Positions 10,876 to 22,177 of a stretch of DNA of 47,611 nucleotides are shown piece after piece (the stretch's first letter is position 1; the number at the start of each line of letters is the position of its first letter). Location: the NCBI GenBank assembly GCA_964035545.1, contig CAXIUT010000069.1, positions 1-47,611 of the forward strand, written 5' to 3'. Below the pieces are notes generated by a model, which saw only the letters and a program-made list of their open reading frames with translations, was not told the origin of the DNA and did not search any database. The stretch is from Bugula neritina (lineage: Eukaryota; Bryozoa; Gymnolaemata; Cheilostomatida; Bugulidae). Position numbers and translations under genes: made by a program.

Positions 10876-12345
10876 ATGGATAACTAATTTATTAGCCTAG
10901 AAGAGGAGTTGAAATTATGTATTTAAAGTAAATTCAATCAACCGAAAGGATGTATTAAAGTTGCTAAAAAATAATAAAAAGAAGTTTTGGATAAAGTGCT
11001 AGAGATGCTAGGACATGATGGTTTTTGGGTATCAAAAACATAGTAAAAAGTATAGTAGTTATTAGATGGGTATCAGCCAACTGTTTTAGACAAAAAGAAA
11101 CAGGCAAATAAAATAAAATTAACCCAAAGATAGTAAATTAATACAATGTTTACTCATAGCAAACCTAAATAAATATAATTAAGTCCAACTCTATCAAAAA
11201 AGATATTATCAACTGTCTAACATAAAAAATTTATCAAAGGAATAGTAAAAGATTCGAAACATCGGTCAGTTGTTCGGATATAGCAGTTGCAAAAGAGATA
11301 ATAAGAGAGGATGCGAGAGTAGGAGGAAGAGAAGTTGTCGTTGTAGAAGGAGCGGATGTAAGAAATATAGAGGAAGAGATAGAAGATCAGGGAGAATTTG
11401 AGAAAGATGAAGGAAAATCATTAGTTATTTTTGGGTCAATAAAAGGAATCTAGATTGTTATTTAGTAAAATGAAACATAAAAAGAAACTATATCAGGAAT
11501 ACTAGCATCGATAAGAATAGCAATCTATGGAGAAGCAACGTTAGATAGAGAAGAAGTTGATGGTCAATGCATAAGAACACAAAATTAATTTTTAGAAGTT
11601 GAAAGAACATTAAAAAGAGTATCTGGAAATAAAGAGGCAACATAGCCAAGATAAATCAAGGGTGGTGAGTGAGAAATAAAAAAACAGGTATCGAGGACCT
11701 CCTCATTCACAGAAGGTGATGAAATTTTTAAAGTAGGAGTTGAATAGTAGACAAACTATTTAACTCAAAAAGAAGAAAATAGAATAGAAACTGAATAAGT
11801 TATCTGAATACTAGTTGCAGGTCAAAGAGAGAAACAGACAGCTATCTCCTGCTAGAGGAGTTAATTCCAATCGCAACAAGACTCAGAATGGTCAGAGTAG
11901 ACGTGATACATCACTCATCGACCGGAAGGAGTTGGGCAATATGTACATGCAGGATGTTAAGCAGAAAATGCAGAAGAAAAGATCACAAACAGAGTAGCAA
12001 TATTACAACAATCCTGAAGCGGATAGCAGATAGTATCAAATAAAAGAGAAAAATAGAAGAATATCGACTATTTCGTATATTCCTGAGGGAAAGCGGTTGG
12101 AATATATTGAGAAGAAGAAGCGTGAGGAGATGGAGAAGATGTTGAGGATGGAGGAGGTGAAGGGAAGAGATGATCGGCTGGAGAGGGTGAGGATAGTGGA
12201 TGAGAGGCTGTCGAGGGAGTTGCAGAAGAAGAATAAGCAGATGAAGGGAAGGTATTCTACTTAGAGTGGATAGTATGCGACTGCGTTGTTGTTGGGGACT
12301 ATTAGAGCTAAAATCAACTTGATTGATACCTATAATGCTCAGTGA
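10876..12345 (+). CDS. Large Glu/Lys-rich coiled-coil protein
   Basis: An uninterrupted 490-codon frame. The N-terminal about 100 residues look partly folded (EVLDKVLEMLGHDGFWV). Residues 150-330 are an almost continuous charged helix (EERMREEEEEKLSLEKERME) with TAG/TAA used for many Glu. A basic Ser/Asn-rich linker follows, then a second charged helix, and the C-terminus is LLGTIRAKINLIDTYNAQ. Such proteins are common in ciliate cilia and basal bodies, but no named family was recognised. The start at 10876 is the first ATG after the 47-bp spacer. Confidence 0.75.
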
Positions 12346-12405
12346 TTATATATCTTCTTTCTTCTTTCCTCATTAATAGTGTATAATTAATTGGATTATT
12401 GTTGA

Positions 12406-12994
12406 TCATTGAGTTTTCTTAGAGTCTTTCTGATGTTTTTATTTCTTTTTGCCCTCTTTTATATGTGGCAGCTTTATTTTTGATGAAGATATTTCTTCTG
12501 AAGAATCTTCATCCTCTTAAGATGATAGTTATAAATATTAATTTTTATTATTATTTTTCTTCCTTGAATCCTTGATTGCCTATACAAAATTTTGAAAACC
12601 CCAAACTGTTTCTTCGATAACAAAATTTATGCAGTAAATACATTTATATTCAAATGATTTTTAATATTATATTTCTTCTCTCCTGATCTTTTACTTTCGT
12701 TCTTGTTATAATTTTTGTTTTTAAAGTTTTCTTTTTTTCCTACAATTCATTAAATATATTTTTGCCATGAGATTTTTTCACACTATTTATAAAACCACTC
12801 AATTATTTTTTCTATCCTTCAGTTCTTTTTTATAATAATAATTCTTCAAAATATTCAATACTTTTTGAATACTTTTCTTCGTATTTTATATCATCTTCTT
12901 ATCTAATTTCAGTGATAGAATATTTTGTTTTATTTTTTTATCTTCCTTTTTAAGTAGACTCTGATAATTCAGATGCTTTGCTATTGTCACTCAT
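12406..12994 (-). CDS. Small acidic/basic hypothetical protein with one frame change
   Basis: ATG at 12994 (MSDNSKASELSES) opens a charged helical frame. Near 12740 coding character moves to the next frame, which ends at TGA 12408-12406 after an acidic run (SSEEDEDSSEEISSS) and a Lys-rich tail. Either an intron of 3n+1 length or a one-base error joins the two; I cannot place a good GT-AG pair. There is one Cys pair (CIYC) but no clear zinc finger. It is convergent with the coiled-coil gene ending at 12345. Confidence 0.45.
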
Positions 12995-13418
12995 AAAACT
13001 AATTGAATATAGATAAATAATAAACTGTCATTGACTATTTTATTCTTTAATTTAATAAAGCTCTTACAATAAATAAAAAAATAGTCGAATTTAGTTCTTT
13101 TTCTTTTCAATTTGATTAAAATTGATAACAAATATATTCATTTATTGAGGAAAGGAATTTATCTAACTTTTTTGATGATCCAACATTCTTTATTTACCTC
13201 ACAATATTGATAATTGTTATCAATGATTTCTATTACTTTTATTCTCATGCTTTTATCCTATTATTCATATCATTGTTATCCAAGTGTCAATAATATATAA
13301 AATATAAATCATAATTTAATGAATACATGAATAATATCAGGAAAATATGTTTGTTTAATTTCTTTGAAAGGATTATGTCCAAATTAGTTTAATATGATAG
13401 TTCATAATATCAGAATTG
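12995..13418. other. A+T-rich intergenic region
   Basis: About 420 bp of very A+T-rich sequence between the divergent small acidic gene and VPS28, with no frame or structured RNA that I can support. It presumably holds both promoters. Confidence 0.4.
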
Positions 13419-14065
13419 ATGTAATAGACGGTGCATTTATCAAGCCAATAGCGTGCAAAACTCTAGAACTAGAAGCAGATATACGTGATATTGCGTATGA
13501 TGAACTATATATAAAAGTTTTACTCCACTGATAAAATCTAACAACATGTCTACAAAACATAAATTACTAAACTCCTATAAAAATACAATAAATTCAGTCA
13601 AATAATACCCAACTTCAATTTGCAGTAGTATGAGAAAAGATATGCTATTCCTCACTAAGAAATATCATGGGCCAAATACGTTATCTAGAAGGGAGTTGAG
13701 GTATTTTTATGTTTACGCTAGGGACAGCAAAGCAAATAAACCTTTATTTATATGCAAGCTACAGCCACCTTTATCGAAGTCAACTAAACTCTCAATTTGG
13801 CATCAGATAATCCCATCATTGGATAAATAAGACCTGCCCTCGAGAAGCTGTATATCATTTTGAAGAAGTTGTATCAGAAGTTGGGACCAGATTTTACTAA
13901 CAAGTTTAATTTGTTTAGTCGATTGTACAAATGATGGTAGTTAGGATGGAGTCAACCATTAATAACAAGTCTGTTAGTCAGACTTTGACTGAAAGCTAGT
14001 TCCAGGAAATCAAACATTGTGTGGAAAGTATGTTCAAAATGATGGAAGCTATCATGCAAAATTGA
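13419..14065 (+). CDS. VPS28: VPS28, ESCRT-I subunit
   Basis: Predicted 207 residues with a 23-nt intron at 13918-13940. The N-terminal helical region matches VPS28 in order: LSSQERAKLENEKQIY, a YIEKFYSTDKIEQHVY helix, EITKLLEKYNKF, a KRYAIPHEEISWA segment equivalent to FRLDCPLAMERI, then the C-terminal four-helix domain starting near IIGEIRPALEKL. In ESCRT-I, VPS28 pairs with VPS23 and its C-terminal domain recruits ESCRT-II/VPS20 for multivesicular-body sorting. An upstream in-frame TGA fixes the start region. Sequence identity is low, so the call rests on colinearity and length (human 221). Confidence 0.75.
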
Positions 14066-14259
14066 TTTGGATTTGGTAATTAGATCATTTTAATACCTTA
14101 TCATTGATTAATTAGAGCAATATCAGTATTTTAGCTATGTACTTCATGATTATTTGAGGTTATTTTGAGTTATCTAATATTTTAATCAAAAATAGTCAAA
14201 GAAGTATGATAAAGATCAGTCTTGATTTTTTGTTTTTGTGAATTTAGTAACATAAGAAG

Positions 14260-14619
14260 TCAGATATTTGCTTAATCCTATGTTTTAGTGCCAAAGACAG
14301 ACCAAAATAACAGACTACATATAATCAAATTTACATCAATAGCCGCCATTTTATTACTTATTTGCCTTATCACTAACAACACTGCAAACCACTCCCAATA
14401 GTGCTCTAATTTAGCTCCATAGTGGCTAAAAAGCAAAGGAAGGAAAAAGCCATTGATAAGATAGATGAAAATAGTGAACTTGAAGTAGATAGACAGAAGG
14501 AGAGACAATGTTGTGAGTCCAAAGATTATTTCGTAGGGAGTCAGCTGGAGTGAGAAGAGGTTGATCGTGGGAAAGCAAGGAAGGGATAAAGTTTTTTTTA
14601 TTGATTGGATTTGTTGCAT
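14260..14619 (-). CDS. Small multi-pass membrane protein
   Basis: 119 residues. Hydrophobic spans lie at about 30-50 (IIFGLTTLSLLLSIYF), 51-65 (FIYLINGFFLPLLF) and 95-110 (LIICSLLFWSVFG), with a short basic N-terminus and an acidic tail EDEANI that appears only when TAG/TAA are read as Glu. No family recognised. It is divergent from the Derlin gene, with 98 bp between the starts. Confidence 0.55.
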
Positions 14620-14717
14620 GTTGTTATCTAACTATATTGAGTTATCTTATTATTATTGAGTTAATGAGTTTGAAAATGATTTAAAATGAATATTGTGATG
14701 TGTGAACTATAATATAA

Positions 14718-15451
14718 ATGTAAGACGCACTCAGTTAGTTCAAAGCTTGGTATTTCACTAAACCTCTCTTCACTCGAACCTTCCTAACCATCGTCACTGT
14801 CATGACTCTCTTGATAACCATGCGTTTAGTCTCTCCAATGATCCTTCTCTACACCTTCGAAACTGCCTTCCTCAAACTTCAAGTCTGGCGTCTAGTCACA
14901 GCCATGTTCTTCATGGGTAAATTCAACTTCGGATTTCTCTTCAATATATACTTTGCCTACGTGGCTATCAGCAAAGTCGAGACCCAGGTTTTCAGTCGCT
15001 AGCGATATGCTGATTTTCTGTGGTTATGCGTCGTGCTTTGGTTGGGCTGTATTCTCCTGGGTAGCATAATAGATGTGTATTTCTTCACTGATATATTTTT
15101 GATGGCCTTGATTTATGTTTGGTGCAAGCGTATGCCTCATGAGTAGATCAGAATAATGTTTGGATTCGTGGTTAAATGTAAGAATGGTTTAATATAGCGG
15201 GTTACTTTCCCTTTGTCTACGCGATTATGATGACTTTGTTTGGAAACAGTTTGATTAACTATGTGTTAGGAATTATGCTTGGCCATGGATACATATTTAT
15301 CAAAGATATTGCAGTCGTCAGATTCCATAAAGATTATTTACCTACGCCAAGATGGTTCAGTAATTGGTGGTTCGGAAGACAAGGTGCAGATGGTCCTGTC
15401 AGAGGGAATCAAGCAGGACCATTCCAAGGTAGAGGAGTAAGGTTGTAGTGA
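14718..15451 (+). CDS. Derlin, ER-associated degradation channel protein
   Basis: Predicted 237 residues after removal of a 20-nt intron (15178-15197). Derlin features in order: N-terminal FKAWYFTKPLFTRTFL, the LQVWRLVTAMFFMG block (family QIWRLxTNFxFFG), FGFLFNIYFAY, a TM-rich centre and the LGHGYIFIKDIAV segment matching GHxYYFLEDV. The C-terminus is Gly/Gln/Arg-rich (GNQAGPFQGRGVRLE). Derlins are rhomboid-fold pseudoproteases that retrotranslocate misfolded proteins from the ER with p97 and HRD1. Start ATG 14718 gives MEDALSEFKAW, matching the family N-terminus. Confidence 0.92.
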
Positions 15452-15727
15452 TCTACTTGACAGTTATTTACATTAATAAACCTATTCTATCTATTGTCTA
15501 CTCTATCTGACTTACATTATCAATAAATCGAATGCTATTCATCATTTGAATTGTTTTATTGTCTATTTTAGCTAAAAGACAACTTATTGAATGATTTTAA
15601 TTGATAAGTGAAGCAAATACATAATAAAACAATCAGGCAGTTATTTGAGTTGAAATGAGGATGATATAAATAAATATTTAAAAAAGCTAACATATTGTAT
15701 TAATCGTTAATTTGAATAATAGAAAAG
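15452..15727. other. Intergenic region, no gene seen
   Basis: A+T-rich spacer between the Derlin stop and the next plus-strand start. It holds the 3' region of the first gene and presumably the promoter of the second. Nothing further is supported. Confidence 0.4.
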
Positions 15728-16694
15728 ATGGTGATAGCTATTCCCTAGATGCATAAACATCTATAACAGCTAAATACATTCTTCTCCCAAACTACCACTT
15801 CATTCATCACAGCTATCAAAAGCCATCCAGGCCAATTCACCTCCAACGACCAACTATAATTCAAAGATCTCATAGATGATATCAAAAATGATATGCTTAC
15901 CAGAATTACAGATTTCTTTAATAATAAACACACAACCAAAGCCGAACTCTATAACTCACATGTAGCTATATTTAAATATAGATTGTCAATTATTCATAAA
16001 GTAGCTAAGGTGTTAATGTGCAGCTCGTAGAGTTCAGAAAACAATTAGAAGAAGCCACAATCAGTATGAAAAAATAACAAAATAGAAGATAAAAATTATT
16101 AGAAGAATTTAGTAGAAAATACAGCTAAAGAATGATTGTCAAAAAAGTATGGAAAGCTTTTAATGATAATAAAATAAAAAGACAATAAGCTAGAGCTCTT
16201 GATCTCAAAATGGATTAAATCTATAGAAAGAATCTAAAAAAAAAAGCTTTCTTCCCCTGGCGAACGTACCATCTACTATATCCAGATTGACCTATAAAGA
16301 AGGATATTAAAACACAGTGAGAAGAGAGACAGAAAAAGACATCTCATCCATCCACGAACAATATCAAAGCATCATCGATATTCTTAAGTCAAAGATAGGA
16401 GAAACAGATGAGATGATCAAGGTGAAAAGAGCAGCCAAAGGAGAATTTGCTTTCGCGTTGAGTAAGAATTTACTTAAGACGATATCTAACTTATCATTAG
16501 AGGTGATGTCGCTTAATCAGATGGGACTTAGAGATGGATAATGTGATTAGAATGAGACAAAGAAATTCATGAAGTCTGTTGATAGTGTTATCAATGAGAA
16601 ATTAGGCAAAGTTAGAGAGTATAAAAGAACTATTCTAGGGGAATAGAATTAGGGAGAATAAAAAAAAAAGAAAAAGAAAATCACATTCGCTTGA
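15728..16694 (+). CDS. POC5/SFI1-like centriolar-type helical protein
   Basis: Predicted 308 residues with two 20-nt introns (15962-15981 and 16266-16285). Mostly helical and charged. A central segment (VKKVWKAFNDNKIKRQEAR then KKKAFFPWRTLTY) resembles the centrin-binding repeats of POC5/SFI1, with spaced aromatic residues such as VWKAF and FPWRT. The C-terminus is Lys-rich. If this is right it would act at basal bodies with centrin. That assignment is inference from motif style only; the coding frame itself is well supported because both introns close the frame exactly. Confidence 0.55.
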
Positions 16695-16831
16695 TCTATT
16701 TCACCCTTTTAAACAACAACAATATCATATACTTTAATATAAATGTATTTCACTAGATTGCTATAACTAGTCTTTGTATTAAAACAATCCTATTTTGAGA
16801 GATAACTGGGTTATGATTGGCTGATAAATGA

Positions 16832-18042
16832 TCAAATTGCACGTGCGAATCCAACTCTCTTGTTTTCGACATCGAAATGAGTGTAGAAAGCTTTAATGAA
16901 GGCATCTCCCAAAATAAAAGCTTCACCTAGAACTGGAGGTAAGTCTAATCCCAAAATACCAACAATACAAGTAGATTTTCCTCCCTGGTCGATTTCCAAA
17001 ATGTAATCTTTTCCTGTCAAAGAATAGACTTTTCCTCCAATTTTGAAGTCAAGAGTAGGCAAAGATGGCACTTTAGCACAATCCACCTGTTTCTGCTTAC
17101 CACTTCCAAACTCTTTAGTCATTTCTGCAACTACTTTAGTAGGACCAACAATAACTGATGTTCCAGTATCAACAATACCCAAAAGATTTCCTCTCTTATA
17201 ACTAGTTCCATTATACACTATATCTTACATATCCAATCCCCAGTAGTCAGTTCGGCTTAATGTATGATAAGTGAACTCTCCAGTGTGATATTTGGCATTC
17301 ACTCCTCCCAAAACAAGAGCAGAACCATTTGAACCGGCTACTTTAGTCAAATAGAAAGAGAACGAGTTACCATCAACTTGCTTTTGTTCTACCAAAAGGT
17401 CAAAAATCAAAGGTAGTTTGTTGACTGAAATAGCTGGCCAGGCCATTCCTAGAATTCCATCAAATTTGGAGGCAAGGAAGCTCACTCCATGAAGAGAGGT
17501 AATTTGTGCAAAAAGAGCATTTTTGGCAGGCAAACCAGCCACCCAAACAGTATCTTGTCCCACAAATCCAGAAACAGCTCCAGACCCATAGGTAATGTTG
17601 AAGTGAGAGCCATTAGATTGATAGCTAGAACTTTTAGCTGCATCGAAATATTTATGAAGGTAGCAAGCAGGTGATAATCTGCATTCTTTTGATGGCACCC
17701 AAAGGTTAGATGATCCTGTATCGAATACAACACCAAAGGTTTGAGGTGGATTTCCAATTGAAATTTATCTATCTAAATACATATGTACCCATAGTACTGA
17801 GCATCAAGGTAGTTAAGAATTTTAACTTCAGGATAGGCGTAGATGTTGGGAACCATGTCCGAGGGGAAAATAACTGATAGCAATTTGTTGATCTTTTACG
17901 CGTATGGACCTCTATTCATATATTCAAGGAGCATTTCGGTCTATTGAGGAGATCTTTGACGGTGTCGCATAGGTATTTATTGAATAGCTTGACTGACAAC
18001 GAGCACAACTAGGAATACAAGTAGAGAAGATAGATTTTTCAT
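16832..18042 (-). CDS. Cathepsin D-like pepsin-family aspartic protease
   Basis: 396 residues after removing a 20-nt intron (17769-17788). Signal peptide at 1-19 (MKNLSSLLVFLVVLVVSQA), a propeptide, then NYLDAQYYGEISIG, first active site VFDTGSSNLWVPS, flap region FNITYGSGAVSGF and second active site IVDTGTSVIVGP, ending HFDVENKRVGFARAI. Both catalytic Asp are present, so it should be an active lysosomal or secreted acid protease. The intron falls exactly inside the YYG/EISIG motif, and the next codon, TAA, is the conserved Glu. Its 5' end lies 64 bp from the telomeric tract at 18107, as for a gene at a chromosome end. Confidence 0.95.
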
Positions 18043-18106
18043 AAGATTAATTATAAATCATACCACATCTATTGTTGAAATATCAAGCACTAGAAATACA
18101 AATCAA

Positions 18107-18175
18107 GGGGTTGGGGTTGGGGTTGGGGTTGGGGTTGGGGTTGGGGTTGGGGTTGGGGTTGGGGTTGGGGTTGGG
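18107..18175. repeat. Internal telomeric tract 1 (G4T2)
   Basis: About 11.5 perfect TTGGGG repeats on the plus strand, the orientation of a right-hand chromosome end. Unique sequence follows directly, with no inverted C4A2 block, so this is not a simple end-to-end fusion. It lies just upstream of the minus-strand cathepsin D gene. Confidence 0.95.
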
Positions 18176-18247
18176 CTAATTCTGGATGATTTGGATATCA
18201 GTAAAAACTATATTAATAACTATTCAAAGTAGATAATAATACAAAAA

Positions 18248-18322
18248 GGGGTTGGGGTTGGGGTTGGGGTTGGGGTTGGGGTTGGGGTTGGGGTTGGGGT
18301 TGGGGTTGGGGTTGGGGTTGGG
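18248..18322. repeat. Internal telomeric tract 2 (G4T2)
   Basis: About 12.5 TTGGGG repeats in the same orientation as tract 1 and separated from it by 72 bp of unique A+T-rich sequence. The open frame of a truncated TBC gene starts immediately after it. Confidence 0.95.
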
Positions 18323-19348
18323 TGTCTCTAAACCTAGCAGGTAACTCTCACTCCAACCCATAAATAACATCCACTCTTTGAACAAATCGATAAAGATATA
18401 GATAGAACCTTTCCTGGGCACTCTTATTTTAAATATAAAAACAATAAAAAATCCCTTTAGTAAATACTTAAAAAATATGCCTTAGAATTTCCAGTTGTAG
18501 GATATACACAAGGTCTTAATTTCATGGTAGGTTTTTTATTAATTTCAGGACTATCAGAATAGTAATCACTAAAAACTATGATATCACTATCGATTCATCC
18601 GAATCTCATGCTAATAGGTTTGTACTAGGACAACTTTCCCTTAACTCAGCTTTACTGTTCTTTATTTTGGTCAGTTTTGTAGAAAACATCTCCTAAAACA
18701 TACAAAATATTAGATGAAGCATAACTACCCGATTGAATTGTGGATTTTTCAATGGTTATAACTTGTTTCAGCTATTCTTTTCATTTAGCTATTTAAAACA
18801 CATAATGACTATATAATAATAAAAAGAGATTTTGCTGCTGTTAAGATAGCAGTAGCAGCAGTTCAATGTTTATAGCCATTATTTACTAATAGCAATAACA
18901 TAGATGATTTTATTGATATTTTCTAACAAATAAAAACATAGTAGTTTAGTCGTAAATTAGTTCCTATTAAAAAACTACTTAAAAAAGCAGATATGATAGA
19001 TAACTATGTCATAGTAACATGTCTAAAAACAATTAAAGAGGATAACTGGTATACCAATTACTTTTTATCTTCTTAAAAAATAATAATCCATCCATAGCAA
19101 TCGAATAAAATTGCTAAAGTAGGAACAATAAAAATTTGCTTTATAAAAATAAAATGCCAGAATGACTATGTACAGTAGGCCTTAGAGTATGACCAAATAT
19201 TATAGATGCAATAGATTCATAAACAAAAAAAAGATACTAAAGTACTGTCTTTAGATATAGTATTTAAAGAAATTCTATTTTTTTCTTCCAGATTTTCTAC
19301 CACAAGCAAACCCTTCTCCTTCAAAAAAAATCAACCAAAAAATAATGA
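18323..19348 (+). pseudogene. 5'-truncated TBC-domain (Rab-GAP) gene with a one-base frameshift
   Basis: The frame is open straight out of the telomeric tract and encodes the TBC core: IDKDIDRTFPGH (family IxxDxxRTFP with the catalytic Arg), KYALEFPVVGYTQGLNFMVG (YxQGMN block with the Gln finger) and LYCSLFWSVLEKTSPK. The usual N-terminal W..LLG part is missing, because the tract takes its place. Near 18728-18730 the frame breaks; dropping one C from CCC joins DEAEL to PIELWIFQWLEL, the next TBC helix. The end at TGA 19346-19348 assumes a 32-nt intron near 19260. Whether this is a decayed copy or an assembly break with an indel error is unknown. Confidence 0.6.
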
Positions 19349-19435
19349 TACTTTTCTTTTTACTTTTTATATCCTAAATATTGAATTAACTATCACTTAA
19401 ACTTCTTCATCACTCTCTTCTACTACTTTCTTAAC

Positions 19436-20396
19436 TTGTTTTGCACTCCTCTCAAAAACATCAAATTCTCATTGCTAGGATACGCATTGCCTTCTCCTTC
19501 ACCAATTCTATCACTCCATGCTGCTATCCGACCATCTACTCATAATTCATACTATAAAATGCACCAGCAACCACTCCTTCAACCTTCACATTGGTCTGGC
19601 ATTGACATACGCACTAAAATTAACCCAAAGATGACCATCTACTATAGACTATCTATCGCATACTACTACTCTTTCTCAAGAGGAAGAGATACTGACACAT
19701 TAGCCCGTCCATAAATAAAAAAGAAGACGTTGTGCATGCTGTCGCCATCTAGTTTCAAGAGTTATGATTTCTAGAGGAACGGCGAGTCAAGCCTAGAGTC
19801 AAATGCATCTTTTCTAGTGAGTTTAAGAACTTAGTTATGAATGATGTACTTCGAAGTATGGGTTTACATTTAGAAAATGCAAACATTTTTGAAGAGAATC
19901 TCTCTGGCTGAACACCTTCAAAAGAGATACTTCTCTAATCTTCATAAATTGCATTTACTCAAAGTTTTTACCTTTTATAGTCTATTTTCCAGCCCAAACA
20001 CTATCTACAACTGTCCAAACACTCTCAGCATTCCATATTCTTAACAACACCACTGGTCTACACTCCTACTTTTCCCTCAACACAACATAGACAAACCGGC
20101 CACTCCCTTCATCTTCATACACGTCCATTTAACTTAGTACTACTGCACTATTTGTCCAATACATAAGTTGATAAAATGTTCACTATTAGTATCGAAGTGT
20201 CTTCTGAAGAAGGTATTCTAGCTAATGTTTTCGCTATTTAGATCCCTTCGAAAGGCATCTTTTCGGACTCTTCTTTCGAGAGCACTTTGAATATTTGTTG
20301 TAATTAGCCTTGGATCTCTATTCCACAACCTTCCATAATTATCAATATATTCCGAACATTGTTATAACTATCAATATAACATGGATAAAACAGAAC
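19436..20396 (+). pseudogene. Beta-mannosidase-like (GH2) C-terminal fragment
   Basis: Three frames joined by short introns (one is likely at 19752-19774, 23 nt) contain pieces in the order of lysosomal beta-mannosidase C-termini: PSHWSGIDIRTKINPKM then a YYRL segment (family SW..G.WK..HY), later SYFSLNTTE and PLPSSSYTS, then ANVFAIEIPSKGIFSDSSF (family FVWLDV..IPGRFSDNGF). The spacing between the first and last motif, about 200 residues, fits the family. The catalytic barrel is absent and no start codon is clear. The last frame continues into telomeric tract 3 without a stop. A truncated or rearranged gene is the best reading; identity is uncertain. Confidence 0.35.
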
Positions 20397-20464
20397 GGGG
20401 TTGGGGTTGGGGTTGGGGTTGGGGTTGGGGTTGGGGTTGGGGTGGGGTTGGGGTTGGGGTTGGG
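20397..20464. repeat. Internal telomeric tract 3 (G4T2), one variant unit
   Basis: About 11 TTGGGG repeats on the plus strand with one unit lacking a T (GGGGTGGGG near 20441). Coding frames are open on both sides, so the tract sits within or between gene fragments, not in an ordinary spacer. Confidence 0.95.
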
Positions 20465-22177
20465 AAACAAGTACCTTCTCTCATATCTTCAGCCAAAAAA
20501 GAAAAATGTACATGGCTGCTCTCATCTACCTCATCTAAGATAAAAAAAAAACAACAACCAGCCTATGAGTAGATATCATAGCTATTGGCAACTGCCAGCC
20601 CGTACATCGCTCAGGCTGTTGATGAAGAACTGATGCCAACTTTGTTAAGGATGCATAAGGATTCGGGATTGGATGAGTTTATTTTGTTGTGGAGTCGCAT
20701 GTGTGATGGTAGTGTGAGTCGAAAGGAATACCCTGATTGGTCATAGAAATTGAAGGTGACTCGAATAAAGGGGTGGTAGAGAGAGTTAAATAAGAACATG
20801 AAGAACTATGAATTGTAATTTGATAAGAATTTTAATCAAAAACATGATGAAAGAGTATAATTTTTTTAAGATTTTGATGACTCAGTTCTGTCTGAAAGCA
20901 TAGACAATGAAAGTCAAATGATGAACATGTTGTATTTATCGATTATGTAAGCTAAGGGTGCTAGAAAAAAAATATAAGAACACAAACTATCAGACGAAGA
21001 ATTGAATTAATTATTAAATAAGTTAAAATATTTTACCTCCATTAAAATGCCTCATTATCTAAGTGTTCACTAGAAATAGTAATTTGAGAAAGAAAAGAAA
21101 TGGGCTAGATAGTATTTATAGATGAAATAAGAAGATAGAAGAAAGAATCCTAACGTTAGCATCAACTAGACTTTATAGCTGCCAAGAGAGGAAGAAGAAA
21201 TCAATATTGTGCAAAATGATCCTAAAAGAAGAACTTTTAAAAATTCTAATCCTCCCCTAGATGATTAGTTCTTCTAAGATTAAGTAGAAATGACTTAAAA
21301 AATAGATACCTTTAAAAAGTTAAAAGGAGGAGTGCCATAACGAATGACAGATGTATCAAAACAACCTTAAACTTCTATAAAATTTGCACATCAATCACTT
21401 AAATAACCTTTATACCAGCCATCTAAAGAACATCAATTCCAGCCACCTAAAGAACATCAATTCCAGCCACCTAAAGAACCATCTTTCCAGCCACCTAAAT
21501 AGCCATTACCACAACCACCAAGAGACCAACCATTGCCACAACCACCAAGAGACCAACCATTGCCACAACCACCAAGAGACCAACCATTTCGCTAACAATC
21601 TTTAAAAGTCCAATAATACCAATCAATAGGGAAAGGACATCACTCTTTAAAAGAATCAATACCAACACCAATAAAAATGATAGATCCTCGCCATATTGGC
21701 TATCTCTAGAACAACATCTCCAACAACAACTCCTCTCTTTAGATCCATGATCACCAACCTTATGGCATCAACAATAAAATATAATAGAACAAGTAAGATG
21801 ATATAGGATAGGAGTTGGTTATCAGGAAGATCAAGCCTTAGATGCAATCACCTGTCAAAATAAAACAAGGAGGGATTTTTCAGTAACTTAGAACTATTTC
21901 AACCCACAGACACAATACCTATCGCCAAGATCACCCAATAACTATCGTTCGCAAACCATGGAAGGCGGATGGGCCAGCGCCAACCTATCCAAACAATCTA
22001 GATGTAAACTATCAAAATTTACATCATAAAAGAAAGTAAGAAAGTAGTTGGCTCCAAGAGATCAACTGTCTTCTTCATAGGCTCATGTAACTCAACCATA
22101 TCTACAATATTTTTAACATCCAGCAGATTACGCCAGATTTCGCAGAACATGTCTTTAAAATACATTTGCTTTAATGA
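20465..22177 (+). CDS. Large acidic protein with Q/P repeat block; 5' end lies in a telomeric tract
   Basis: A 571-codon frame that stays open from the telomeric tract to TGA 22175-22177. It begins KQVPSLISSAKKEK. Residues 30-280 are helical and charged (EELMPTLLRMHKDSGLDEF, KKWAREYLEMKEE). A repeat block follows, three PKEHQFQP-type and three PQPPRDQPL units, then a His/Asn-rich tail and a folded-looking end (SWLQEINCLLHRLMELNHIY). With the TAR=Glu code an ATG at 20381 could start translation before the tract and read it as Gly-Trp/Gly-Val repeats, but loss of the true 5' end is more likely. Family unknown. Confidence 0.6.

Noticed and set aside
16832-17757. Two separate aspartic-protease half genes
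   Set aside because: The TAA between them encodes the Glu of GLDMEDIVYNG. A single 396-residue enzyme spans both halves.
18107-20464. Simple telomere-telomere fusion scars
   Set aside because: A fusion would give G4T2 facing C4A2. Every internal tract is followed directly by unique sequence.
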